Source: Erysipelotrichia bacterium
Lineage (GTDB): Bacteria; Bacillota_I; Bacilli_A; RFN20; CAG-826
Reading direction: 5' to 3'
Length of the DNA stretch: 18,368 nt
Assembly (NCBI GenBank): GCA_012511695.1
Contig: JAAZFO010000048.1
Location: 1 to 18,368, forward strand
The translations under genes were made by a program, and so were the position numbers. The notes under the pieces were generated by a model. That model saw only the letters and a program-made list of their open reading frames with translations, was not told the DNA's origin and did not search any database. This document shows, one piece after another, positions 6,959 through 15,038 of the stretch (positions are counted from its first letter, which is position 1; the number at the start of each line of letters is the position of its first letter).

Positions 6959-7840
6959 ATGCCTAAAACACAAAACAATACCACTAACCCCACGACGAAT
7001 GAATATACGCATTTTGTTGGCGTGAAGTTTACTAACACGCCGCGAGCTTATTTTTTTGGTACCCAAGATAAGAACTATGAAATTGGTGAATTTGTGGTAG
7101 TGGAAACCGTTAGAGGTTTAGAACTCGGCACCATTTCCGTCGGACCAACCCCTATTGAAAAATATAGCACTGGTTTATATTTAAAACCCATTATTCATAA
7201 AGCAACTGATAACGATATTAGACGAGATAAAAAAAATCAAATGGATGCGGTTTTAGCCATGGATATTTGTCGAGCAGAAGTTAAAAAGCTGAACTTAAAG
7301 ATGAATCTCATCACTTGCGAATACACACTAGATAAGGCTAAGGTCCTTTTTTCTTATTTAGCTGATGAGCGCGTTGACTTCCGTGAATTACTTAAGGTTT
7401 TAGCCGCGAGATTGCACACCCGCATCGAATTAAGACAAATTGGCGCTAGAGATAAAGCTAAAATGATTGGCGGCCTGGGCGTATGTGGTTTGACACTTTG
7501 TTGTTCGACATTCTTAAATGAGTTTGACGGCATTTCTATCAACCGCGCCAAAAATCAAATGCTCGCCATTAATATCCCTAAACTGAGTGGGCAATGTGGC
7601 AAATTAATTTGTTGTTTGAAATATGAAGATGATGCTTATACTGAAAAGAAAAAAGAGTTCCCAGAACTCGGGTCGCGTTTATTCATTGATAAAGTGAGCC
7701 ATGTTGTCACTGGGATCAACATTCTTTCTCGCATGGTAAAAATTGAAAGCGAAGATGCCGTAAAGTTTATATCATTAGATGAGCTAAAAAAACAAACTAG
7801 ATTTCCTAGACGCCGAGATAGTAAAAATGAAAAGAAATAA
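6959..7840 (+). CDS. ricT: RicT/YaaT, PSP1-domain iron-sulfur protein of the RNase Y specificity complex
   Basis: In B. subtilis RicT (YaaT) forms the Y-complex with RicA and RicF, carries [4Fe-4S] clusters and steers RNase Y in mRNA maturation. This 293-residue protein has the PSP1 domain with the conserved cysteine clusters CGLTLCC (176-182) and CGKLICCLKYE (213-223), plus Cys104 and Cys120. The N-terminal 15 residues are Asn/Thr-rich and low in complexity; the C-terminus is very basic (RFPRRRDSKNEKK). AGAGGA precedes the ATG. The position between holB and rsmI is the standard Firmicutes location, but the initiation regulator yabA, which often follows, is missing. The last 14 nt overlap the rsmI start. 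Confidence 0.92.
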   Translation: MPKTQNNTTNPTTNEYTHFVGVKFTNTPRAYFFGTQDKNYEIGEFVVVETVRGLELGTISVGPTPIEKYSTGLYLKPIIHKATDNDIRRDKKNQMDAVLAMDICRAEVKKLNLKMNLITCEYTLDKAKVLFSYLADERVDFRELLKVLAARLHTRIELRQIGARDKAKMIGGLGVCGLTLCCSTFLNEFDGISINRAKNQMLAINIPKLSGQCGKLICCLKYEDDAYTEKKKEFPELGSRLFIDKVSHVVTGINILSRMVKIESEDAVKFISLDELKKQTRFPRRRDSKNEKK

Positions 7841-8669
7841 GTCCTTTCGCACTGACGGTCCACTCCTTTATCTTATCGCCACTCCAATTGGCAATTTACA
7901 GGAGTTTTCACCGTGGGCATTGGACATCTTAAATAAGAGCGATATTATCGCAGCAGAAGACACGAGAAATGCTAATTTTTTACTCAAACATTTCGGGATA
8001 AAAAAAGAGTTGTTTTCACTAAGAGAACACAATGAAAAAGAAGCGAGTAAACACTTAGCGGAGCTCATTAAAAACGGCAAAAAAGTCGTCTATATGTCTG
8101 ATGCTGGCTACCCAGGAATTAGTGACCCCGGTTATTTACTAGTTAAAGAAATGATAAAAAATAATATCTCCGTTTCTACTGTTTCTGGGAGCTCTGCTTT
8201 TTTAAATGCTTTAGTCGCCTCTGGATTAGAAACAAAACATTTTTTCTTTTATGGTTTTTTGTCTGCAAAAGATAATGAAGCCAAAAAAGAAATTTCTTCC
8301 TTCAAAAACTTTAGGCATACTGTTATTTTATATGAAGCACCGCACCGCATTATTCGCACTCTAAATTTTTTAAAAGATGAACTCGGAAATCGTCGCGCTT
8401 GTCTCGCGCGTGAGCTAACAAAAATCAATGAAGAGTATATTCGCGGATCGCTCGAAGAGCTGTGCGCACTTGATGGCTCAACACTAAAAGGGGAAATAGT
8501 TTTAATTATTGAGGGTAGCAAAAGTGTAACAACAATTAGTGAACAACAAATTATCGACCGCGTGAACCATTTAGTCTCACTCGGGTCATCACAAAAAGAC
8601 GCTGTTTACGTAGTCGCGGAACAATTTCTAATTAACAAAAATCATGTCAAAAAATTAGTATTGAATTGA
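7827..8669 (+). CDS. rsmI: 16S rRNA (cytidine-1402 2'-O) methyltransferase RsmI
   Basis: Methylates the ribose of C1402 in the decoding centre of 16S rRNA using SAM. The 280 residues carry the family signatures: TPIGNL (19-24), AEDTR (43-47), SDAGYPGISDPG (91-102), YEAPHR and the RELTK...EEYIRG block, followed by GEIVLIIEG. A short C-terminal helical domain completes it. The ATG at 7827 lies inside the end of ricT (14-nt overlap); the resulting basic N-terminal extension before LYLIATP matches the length seen in other RsmI proteins, so I keep this start. Terminates with TGA, one of the facts showing that UGA is a stop here. The next gene begins 7 nt later. Confidence 0.95.
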   Translation: MKRNKSFRTDGPLLYLIATPIGNLQEFSPWALDILNKSDIIAAEDTRNANFLLKHFGIKKELFSLREHNEKEASKHLAELIKNGKKVVYMSDAGYPGISDPGYLLVKEMIKNNISVSTVSGSSAFLNALVASGLETKHFFFYGFLSAKDNEAKKEISSFKNFRHTVILYEAPHRIIRTLNFLKDELGNRRACLARELTKINEEYIRGSLEELCALDGSTLKGEIVLIIEGSKSVTTISEQQIIDRVNHLVSLGSSQKDAVYVVAEQFLINKNHVKKLVLN

Positions 8670-8676
8670 GGTTTTT

Positions 8677-11600
8677 ATGGAAATATTATTTGAAAAAGAT
8701 CAACAGAAAAAACCTTCACTAGCGGACTATTTAAAGCGTTGGCTAGCGAAAATTAAAAATTATCAAATTTCCGATAATTTTTATTATTTTGTATTATTGC
8801 TCGGCATTAGTTTAGGCTTCTACATGTTAATGCTCGTTGAAAACAATTTTTCGCTTGCTTATGGCGGTGATTACAGCGGGCAATATATACCGATGGGCTT
8901 TCATGTGTGGGACTATTACCACGACTGGATAAAAACAGGCCATTTTACTCTTTTTGATACTGAACTCTATTTAGGGGCTAATTCGTTTGGCTCTAATGCT
9001 TACTACGGTTTATTTTCGCCCTTTAATATTATTATTGTCCTCTTGCCGCGCACGATGGTCCCGCAATCAATGGCGATCGCTTCAATGGTCAAAATTGCTT
9101 GTGCAGGTTTATTCTTTTCTCTTTATATGCGCCAAGCTTTTAAAGTTAAGGATAGTGTCGCTAGAATTTGCGGAGTAGCTTATGCTTTCGCGGGTTGGGG
9201 TGCCTTTTATTTGTGGTACAACAACTATCAAGACATTTTGGTTTTCTTTCCTTTGGTCCTCCTCGGTATCGAAAAAGTTTTACAAGAAGAAAAGCCTTGG
9301 ATATTAGCAGTTGGCATTTGTTTGTTAGCTATATGCAACTATGTTTTAATGGTCCCCTATATCTTTTGTGCCATTTTTTATGCTGGTTTCCGTTTCTTTC
9401 AACGCATTCAACTAAATAACGCAATAACAAACTTCAGACTTGTGGGGTGGGGCGTGCTCGGCTTTCTACTCGGGATGGGGATGGGTTTATTTGTTTTTGC
9501 CCCCGCTTTTTTAGCGACACTAACTTCGCCAAAACTAGATTCTTATTCTTATATCGGCACCTTAAAAAGCTATCTCGTTGAAGGTAAGGTTAATAGTTTC
9601 GTTAAACTCTTATTTTCCTGGGGTAGCGCACCAGATCAACATAATCGCGTTTTAAGTAATCGCGTTTTTTACCCGATTCTTGAGTTTTTCTTTCCAGCAA
9701 CGACGTGTCGCTCTTTACCAACTTTAGAGTTATACGGGTGGGACTTTGACGATATCGCTGTTTCTTTATGGGTTTATGTGCCATTCATAATGTTTTTAGT
9801 CCCCGCTTTAATTCAATCTGGCAAAGAAAAAAAATGGTCCGCCTATGTCGGATTTGCTCTATTGGTTTTTTCATTATTTACTCCTTTTATGTATTACCTA
9901 ACTATGGGGTTCACTAATGCATATGCTCGGTGGACATTATTTGTCGCGACTTCTTTAATTGCATATGTCGGCATCTATATAGATAAAATTCCCGAGGTTG
10001 CCAAATGGCATTTACATATCGGTTATCTTTTCGCTATCCTCGGCATTGTAGCGGCTTGGGTTTTAACTTTTGCTTTGGCCAAAACCGATTCTCCAGAGTA
10101 TAACGATTATATTTTTCGTTTTGGCGAGGGCGAAGAAAACTTCACCAATCAAGCTTTTTCAGTTGAATTAATTTATGTCACAATCGTTTATTTGTCACTC
10201 ATGTACTTTTATCACAAAAAAGGCTTACACAACGCAATGATGATTTTTATCGCCATAGAAGCCGTATGTATGGGCAACTTTGTAACTCTAGGCCATGGCT
10301 ATGACACTACTTACAATAACGGCTATGCGAAAAACGAAAGATTTAGACAAGTCGTTAATGTCCTTAAACATAACGATCCGTCTTTCTTCCGCATGTATGC
10401 CTCCATTAACGACGCGTATAGCACTAATAACAGCTTTATCAATGGTTTTAATTCTGCCTCGTTTTTCCATTCACTCTATAATTTTGAAATTGATGATTTC
10501 TCTTTGTGGACTGGTTTAAGGAGCGATAGCAAGTCTGTCGCTGGAACTTATCGCGGTAAATATCAAGATTTAGACAACTTACTCGGTGTCAAATATTATG
10601 TAACCGGGACCGATAAAAACCGTTATAGTGATATCGAAGTTAATAACCCTGGGGGTTTTTATGACAACGTCCCCTTTGATTTTACTAGAAGAAATGACCT
10701 CAGCGATGATGAATTCTTCGTTTATGAAAATAAAAACTTAAGTCCGTTTGGTTATTCTTATGAGACGATTTTTAATAATAATTTTATTAATTATAATCGC
10801 GGGACAGTAGACGTGGTCCTTAATGCAGCCGTTTTATCTGAAGTGGCTTTTGTTAAACCAGAAGATGGTCTTGAGATTGCCGAAAATTATCCCGACATTA
10901 ATTTATTAAGCGAGGAGCCACAAAATAACACCATTGCCCAAATGCTTCTCGACGTTGATTATGGTCAATATTTTTATGATTTAGCGCCGGTTTCCTCTGC
11001 GGCAAAATTTTACCCATTTAAAGATATTCCAGACATCCCCAATAACTTCACGCCCACCACGTTTAATAGCGACCGGGCGATGGACTATTTTGTCTTTTGG
11101 GAATCACGAATAGCTAATCAACCAATTTTAAATGCTAATACCGCTTTTTATGTAAGAGCTCCTTTCTCTGGCTCACAAAAATATGATTTCTACTTTATCG
11201 ATGAAAATAACAAAATCTTTATGTGTGATGCCCACGATGATGACACTTCTGATAATACTGCCTACATGCGTGGCTTCTATCCGCGTAAGGACGTTTATAA
11301 GATTGCCGTCGTCGGAAAATATTACCAGAGCCTCTTAACGAATACGGTATTAACTTTATTTAAGGAAAGTTTTGTTGATTATGACACAAGGCGGACTAAC
11401 CTAGCTGCCGATCCGATTGAAAATGTCGTTTATTCCCCTGATAAATTTACTTTCAAAACAAATTATACTAACGATAGATTTGTCGTTTCACGTACCGCCT
11501 ATGATGTCGGTTGGAAAATAAAAGCTAAAGACAATGTTTCTGGACAACCCATAAAAATTGACGTCTTTAAAGGTAACGGTGGCTTCGTTTCTTTCGTTGC

Positions 11601-11772
11601 CCCTAGTGGTGATATCTCCTACACCATGACATATAAAACCCCGTACCTCGCTATTTCCTACTTGATTACCGCTTTATCGACTACAACATTTTTTGCCTCA
11701 CTTATGGGTTATTATCTCTACTGTGAAAATAAAAAACGTCCCCACTTAGATGCCCTTTATCGCGGCGATTAA
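8677..11772 (+). CDS. yfhO: YfhO-family polytopic membrane protein, probable envelope glycosyltransferase
   Basis: A 1031-residue membrane protein of the YfhO family (GT-C-like). In B. subtilis and Listeria, YfhO-type proteins are implicated in adding sugars to lipoteichoic acid on the outer face of the membrane. The first membrane segment is about 36-54, followed by the GGDYSGQY motif (63-70) and the FSPFNIIIVLLP block (113-124) typical of the family. About a dozen segments follow up to about 540 (for example 205-240, 255-281, 362-380, 389-408, 446-468). A large extracytoplasmic region spans about 541-990, and a final segment lies near 992-1015 with a short basic cytoplasmic tail. GAGG precedes the ATG. 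It is the last gene of the dnaX operon, an unusual partner for replication genes. The substrate is not deducible. Confidence 0.82.
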   Translation: MEILFEKDQQKKPSLADYLKRWLAKIKNYQISDNFYYFVLLLGISLGFYMLMLVENNFSLAYGGDYSGQYIPMGFHVWDYYHDWIKTGHFTLFDTELYLGANSFGSNAYYGLFSPFNIIIVLLPRTMVPQSMAIASMVKIACAGLFFSLYMRQAFKVKDSVARICGVAYAFAGWGAFYLWYNNYQDILVFFPLVLLGIEKVLQEEKPWILAVGICLLAICNYVLMVPYIFCAIFYAGFRFFQRIQLNNAITNFRLVGWGVLGFLLGMGMGLFVFAPAFLATLTSPKLDSYSYIGTLKSYLVEGKVNSFVKLLFSWGSAPDQHNRVLSNRVFYPILEFFFPATTCRSLPTLELYGWDFDDIAVSLWVYVPFIMFLVPALIQSGKEKKWSAYVGFALLVFSLFTPFMYYLTMGFTNAYARWTLFVATSLIAYVGIYIDKIPEVAKWHLHIGYLFAILGIVAAWVLTFALAKTDSPEYNDYIFRFGEGEENFTNQAFSVELIYVTIVYLSLMYFYHKKGLHNAMMIFIAIEAVCMGNFVTLGHGYDTTYNNGYAKNERFRQVVNVLKHNDPSFFRMYASINDAYSTNNSFINGFNSASFFHSLYNFEIDDFSLWTGLRSDSKSVAGTYRGKYQDLDNLLGVKYYVTGTDKNRYSDIEVNNPGGFYDNVPFDFTRRNDLSDDEFFVYENKNLSPFGYSYETIFNNNFINYNRGTVDVVLNAAVLSEVAFVKPEDGLEIAENYPDINLLSEEPQNNTIAQMLLDVDYGQYFYDLAPVSSAAKFYPFKDIPDIPNNFTPTTFNSDRAMDYFVFWESRIANQPILNANTAFYVRAPFSGSQKYDFYFIDENNKIFMCDAHDDDTSDNTAYMRGFYPRKDVYKIAVVGKYYQSLLTNTVLTLFKESFVDYDTRRTNLAADPIENVVYSPDKFTFKTNYTNDRFVVSRTAYDVGWKIKAKDNVSGQPIKIDVFKGNGGFVSFVAPSGDISYTMTYKTPYLAISYLITALSTTTFFASLMGYYLYCENKKRPHLDALYRGD

Positions 11773-11786
11773 TAGTGATGTCGTTC

Positions 11787-11815
11787 TTGCTTTAATACCC
11801 TTGCTCATCTAAGAT
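11787..11815 (+). promoter_or_regulatory. Candidate typA promoter overlapping the upstream terminator
   Basis: TTGCTT at 11787-11792 and TAAGAT at 11810-11815 are 17 nt apart, an acceptable -35/-10 pair. Transcription would start near 11822, so the transcript would keep only the distal part of the terminator hairpin, plus the AGGAGG ribosome site. Inference from consensus match. Confidence 0.4.
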
Positions 11816-11828
11816 GGTAAGGGTTTTT
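11797..11828 (+). terminator. Intrinsic terminator ending the dnaX operon
   Basis: ACCCTT (11797-11802) pairs with AAGGGT (11819-11824); inside it CATC (11806-11809) pairs with GATG (11813-11816) around a three-base loop, with a small internal loop between the stems. The outer stem runs directly into TTTTT (11824-11828). It lies 25 nt after the yfhO-like stop. The typA ribosome site AGGAGG (11829-11834) begins immediately after the T run. Confidence 0.75.
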
Positions 11829-11842
11829 AGGAGGTCGCTTTT

Positions 11843-13672
11843 ATGAATATACGTAACATCGCTATTATTGCACACGTCGACCACGGTAAAACGACCCTAG
11901 TTGACCAATTATTAAAAACAGCTGGCGCTTTTCGCACAAACGAAGAAGTGAGTACGCGAGCGATGGACACCGATGCACTTGAAAAAGAAAGAGGCATCAC
12001 TATTCTCGCCAAAACGACTTCAATTACTTACAAAGAGACAAAGATTAATATTTTAGACACTCCCGGGCATGCTGATTTTGGTGGAGAGGTCGAACGTATC
12101 ATGAATATGGTCGACGGTTGTTTATTGCTCGACGATGCTTTTGAAGGAACGATGCCGCAAACACGGTTTGTCTTAAAAAAAGCACTCGAATCCGGTATCA
12201 AACCACTCGTCATCATTAATAAAGTTGACCGCCCTAACATCGACATCGAGAAAACCCTCGATGAAGTTTTAGAATTATTTATCGAATTAGACGCCCCAGA
12301 ACAATTTTTAGACTTTTCAGTTATTTATACCTCAGCCTTAAGAGGCACTAGCTCATTACAAGCTAACGTCACTACGCAAAAACCAGGGATGGACGCCGTA
12401 CTTGAAACTATTATTAAAGAAATTCCAGCACCAAAAATAGATATTACCGCTCCGTTGCAAATGCAAATTGCCTTATTAGACTATAACGACTTTGTAGGCC
12501 GTATTGGCATCGGCACGATAAAAAAAGGGAAGATCCGTGTCAATGAAAATGTCGCCGTCACGCGTTCAAATGGTAGCGTTATCACTTTCCGCGTTATGAA
12601 ATTGTTTGGCTATCAAGGCTTAAAACGTTTAGAGATTGAAGAGGCATCTGCGGGCGAAATTGTCGCTGTTGCTGGCTTAAATAACATCAATGTGGGTGAA
12701 ACCATTTGTAGCCCACAAAAAGTTGAGCCGTTGCCACCAATTAAATTAAGTGAGCCAACTTTACAAATGACATTTGGCACTAATTCTTCACCGTTGTCTG
12801 GCAAAGAGGGAAACCTCTTAACAGCTAGAAGAATCGAAGAAAGATTATTCCGCGAAACGCAAAAAGATGTGGCTTTAAGAGTGCAAAAAATCCCTGAAAA
12901 AGAATCTTGGACAGTTTCTGGTAGGGGTGAGTTGCATCTATCAATTTTAATCGAAAATATGCGGCGCGAGGGTTTTGAAATAGAAGTCAGTAAGCCTCAA
13001 GTCATCATTAAAGAAATCAATGGCGAAAAATTTGAGCCGTACGAAGATCTATTAATTGACGTTCCCAATGAGTTTGTCGGGGATATCATGACTTTGTTAG
13101 GCATGCGTTCAGCGGAGTTGGTAAACATGGATGTCAAAAACACAACTACAATCCTTTCTTATGTTATTCCATCTCGTGGTTTACTCGGTTTTATGGCTAA
13201 TTTTATGACCCTAACTAAGGGTTATGGTATTATTTCTTACACTTATAAGGAATATCGTCCGCTTACCACGAATATAAATTTAGGCAAACGTCAAATTGGC
13301 GTTTTGGTCGCGACCGATAGTGGCCAAGCCACGTCATATGCTGTTGAACGCTTGGAAGAAAGAGGCACCTTATTTATTGAGCCAGGTACCGAAGTTTATG
13401 AAGGAATGATTGTCGGTGAAAATCGTTATGATTACGATTTAGCCGTTAATGTAATTTTAAAAAGAGCTTTGACAAACATAAGAAGTGCGGGCAAGGACAG
13501 CACCGTTGTCTTAAAAGCGCCGCGAAAGATGTCTCTTGAGGCGTGTTTAAATTATATAAATACCGATGAATTATTGGAAATTACTCCTCTTACCTATCGA
13601 ATGCGTAAAAAAATCTTAAATACCACTCGGCGCAAGAGACATGATTCTCAAAGACGTAAAGGCGATTTATAA
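11843..13672 (+). CDS. typA: Translational GTPase TypA/BipA
   Basis: Ribosome-associated GTPase of the EF-G/LepA group, linked to stress and low-temperature ribosome assembly. The 609-residue length is normal. GTPase motifs: G1 AHVDHGKT (10-17), switch GITI (51-54) within KERGITILAKTTS, G3 DTPGH (72-76) followed by ADFGGEVER, G4 NKVD (127-130) and the BipA signature EGTMPQTRFVLKKA (101-114). The C-terminal BipA-specific domain ends in the familiar LEACLNYINTDELLEITPL block and a basic tail. The ATG has AGGAGG 8 nt upstream. It is transcribed alone, probably from a promoter overlapping the upstream terminator, and faces an RluA-family gene convergently. Confidence 0.96.
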   Translation: MNIRNIAIIAHVDHGKTTLVDQLLKTAGAFRTNEEVSTRAMDTDALEKERGITILAKTTSITYKETKINILDTPGHADFGGEVERIMNMVDGCLLLDDAFEGTMPQTRFVLKKALESGIKPLVIINKVDRPNIDIEKTLDEVLELFIELDAPEQFLDFSVIYTSALRGTSSLQANVTTQKPGMDAVLETIIKEIPAPKIDITAPLQMQIALLDYNDFVGRIGIGTIKKGKIRVNENVAVTRSNGSVITFRVMKLFGYQGLKRLEIEEASAGEIVAVAGLNNINVGETICSPQKVEPLPPIKLSEPTLQMTFGTNSSPLSGKEGNLLTARRIEERLFRETQKDVALRVQKIPEKESWTVSGRGELHLSILIENMRREGFEIEVSKPQVIIKEINGEKFEPYEDLLIDVPNEFVGDIMTLLGMRSAELVNMDVKNTTTILSYVIPSRGLLGFMANFMTLTKGYGIISYTYKEYRPLTTNINLGKRQIGVLVATDSGQATSYAVERLEERGTLFIEPGTEVYEGMIVGENRYDYDLAVNVILKRALTNIRSAGKDSTVVLKAPRKMSLEACLNYINTDELLEITPLTYRMRKKILNTTRRKRHDSQRRKGDL

Positions 13673-13689
13673 ATCTTTATTTCTCCTCG

Positions 13690-13711
13690 TTAAAATATTT
13701 TTAAGTTTTTT
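13690..13711 (+). terminator. Weak candidate terminator after typA
   Basis: TTAAAA (13690-13695) and TTTTAA (13699-13704) form a perfect but AT-only stem with a three-base loop, followed by G and six T residues (13706-13711), 17 nt after the typA stop. The T run fits a terminator; the absence of GC pairs makes it weak. Confidence 0.4.
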
Positions 13712-13723
13712 CTAAAATAGCCC

Positions 13724-13808
13724 AACATCACTAGAATAGTAGGATAATTAACGACAGCCAAAAATGAAGTTATTAATATTTTTAAATGATGTTTTTTTCA
13801 GTGATGTT
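13724..13808. repeat. Nine-base inverted repeat in the typA/RluA convergent gap
   Basis: AACATCACT (13724-13732) is the exact reverse complement of AGTGATGTT (13800-13808), 67 nt apart. A second TGATGTT copy at 13787-13793 is 15 nt ahead of the right arm, so the left arm has two possible partners. It lies between two convergent genes. It may be a long-range stem in 3' untranslated RNA, or chance in AT-rich DNA. Nothing else is seen in this 194-nt gap. Confidence 0.3.
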
Positions 13809-13866
13809 ATAATTAATTTTTGTAAACCATTTTCACACTGTAAAAAAGTTGTTGAAATTAAAAGTT

Positions 13867-14823
13867 TTATCGAGGATGCGCTAATAAATTGTCAAAATCT
13901 TTTGGCATCGGAGCATTAAAACTCACTTTCTTTCCAGTAAACGGGTGAATGAATTCTAAAGCATAAGCATGGAGACCAAGGCGCCCGATTGGATTAGAGG
14001 GTTTACCATATTTATCATCGCCGATAACATAGTGTCCGCTTTCTCCTAAATGGACGCGAATTTGATTTTTTCTGCCGGTATCAATACTGACATCTAATAA
14101 CGAGTACGTGCCGTTAGTTTTAATTTGTTTATAATGGGTGATAGCTAGCTGGCCATCGCCTCTTCTTTTAGAGGAATACATTAAATTTTGGCTATTTTTC
14201 TTAAGATAGCTTTTGAAAGTGCCTTCTGGTTTTTTCATTACGCCTTCGACGATAGCGTAATAACCGCGCTTAGTAACAGTTTCATTCCACTTTTCTTGTA
14301 AAGCTTCTCGAATTTTAAAGTTTTTCGCCACCATTAGGACTCCTGAAGTACCTTCATCTAAACGATGGACCACGAAGATGCGATTACGCCTGTCTTTTTG
14401 TTGGACATAATCAGATAACATCCGGTAGGCGGTAGAACTTTTTTCATTATCGGAAGCGATCGATAAAAGGCCGCTGGGTTTACTGATGACAATTAAATCA
14501 TCATCTTCAAAAATGATCGGCAATTTACTTCTGGCTTTTCTTCTAATGGCTTTGTTGCTAATAATGACTGTGTCACCAGGGTACAATTTAAAATCAAATT
14601 GACTTATAGGGGCACCGTCAACCGAAACACGGTGCGAGGAAAGCAAAGATTTAACGGAATTACGAGATTGATTTTTAAATTGCTCGAACAAAAAAGCTAA
14701 CAATTCACTCTCGGCAGTCACTTTAATTTCTTTTAAATTGCGATAATCTTTTTTACGAGTAGATCGTTTACCTTTATTTCTATTCATTCTTTTATTACTT
14801 CTTTTATTTATAGTCTTTTTCAT
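13867..14823 (-). CDS. RluA-family RNA pseudouridine synthase with S4 domain
   Basis: Converts uridine to pseudouridine in rRNA or tRNA. Starting at ATG 14823 the protein has 318 residues: a very basic N-terminal tail (about 1-27, rich in Lys, Arg and Asn), an S4 RNA-binding domain (about 50-90) and the catalytic domain with HRLDEGTSG, where the Asp (D156) is the family nucleophile. RKNQIRVHL and the GLHAYALEFIHP block are also typical of the RluA/C/D group. Which position it modifies (RluD-like or another) cannot be read from the sequence. A GTG at 14841 extends the frame by six codons, but it overlaps a perfect TATAAT, so I prefer 14823. No Shine-Dalgarno is seen before either start. It is monocistronic and faces typA. 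Confidence 0.9.
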   Translation of the reverse strand: MKKTINKRSNKRMNRNKGKRSTRKKDYRNLKEIKVTAESELLAFLFEQFKNQSRNSVKSLLSSHRVSVDGAPISQFDFKLYPGDTVIISNKAIRRKARSKLPIIFEDDDLIVISKPSGLLSIASDNEKSSTAYRMLSDYVQQKDRRNRIFVVHRLDEGTSGVLMVAKNFKIREALQEKWNETVTKRGYYAIVEGVMKKPEGTFKSYLKKNSQNLMYSSKRRGDGQLAITHYKQIKTNGTYSLLDVSIDTGRKNQIRVHLGESGHYVIGDDKYGKPSNPIGRLGLHAYALEFIHPFTGKKVSFNAPMPKDFDNLLAHPR

Positions 14824-14832
14824 AACGTTATT

Positions 14833-14838
14833 ATTATA
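14833..14838 (-). promoter_or_regulatory. TATAAT -10 element just ahead of the RluA-family gene
   Basis: A perfect TATAAT on the minus strand lies 10 nt from the ATG at 14823. A start site about 7 nt downstream would be near 14826, giving an almost leaderless transcript. No convincing -35 is visible at 16-18 nt. Confidence 0.4.
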
Positions 14839-15038
14839 CACGCAGGCAAAATAAAAGGCATCTAAATAACTGGCTTGATGGGCATATTAAAGACTTATTC
14901 CTCACGATATTAAGTTGCCTATAATCAGAGACACCTTTTTAATTTCATTTTTAAACAAACGTATTTCAATACTCTTAAATGCTTTGCTTATAGAAGCCAT
15001 AATAACTTTGACCTTATTGCTGATCTTTAAGTGCTTAT

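Noticed and set aside
10295..10519. Frames on both strands inside the YfhO-like gene (plus 10295-10519, minus 10288-10470, and others near 8987-9784)
   Set aside because: They overlap a continuous, motif-bearing reading frame and show no independent start signals.
13831..13846. TTTTCACACTGTAAAA as an operator palindrome
   Set aside because: Only the outer four bases are symmetric; the middle does not match, and it lies at the 3' end of a gene and not near a promoter.
14902..15000. A 32-codon minus-strand frame (MASISKAFKSIEIRL...) in the gap between the FGGY kinase and the RluA-family gene
   Set aside because: Only a weak AAGG 11 nt upstream, no recognisable similarity and a length expected by chance in AT-rich DNA.
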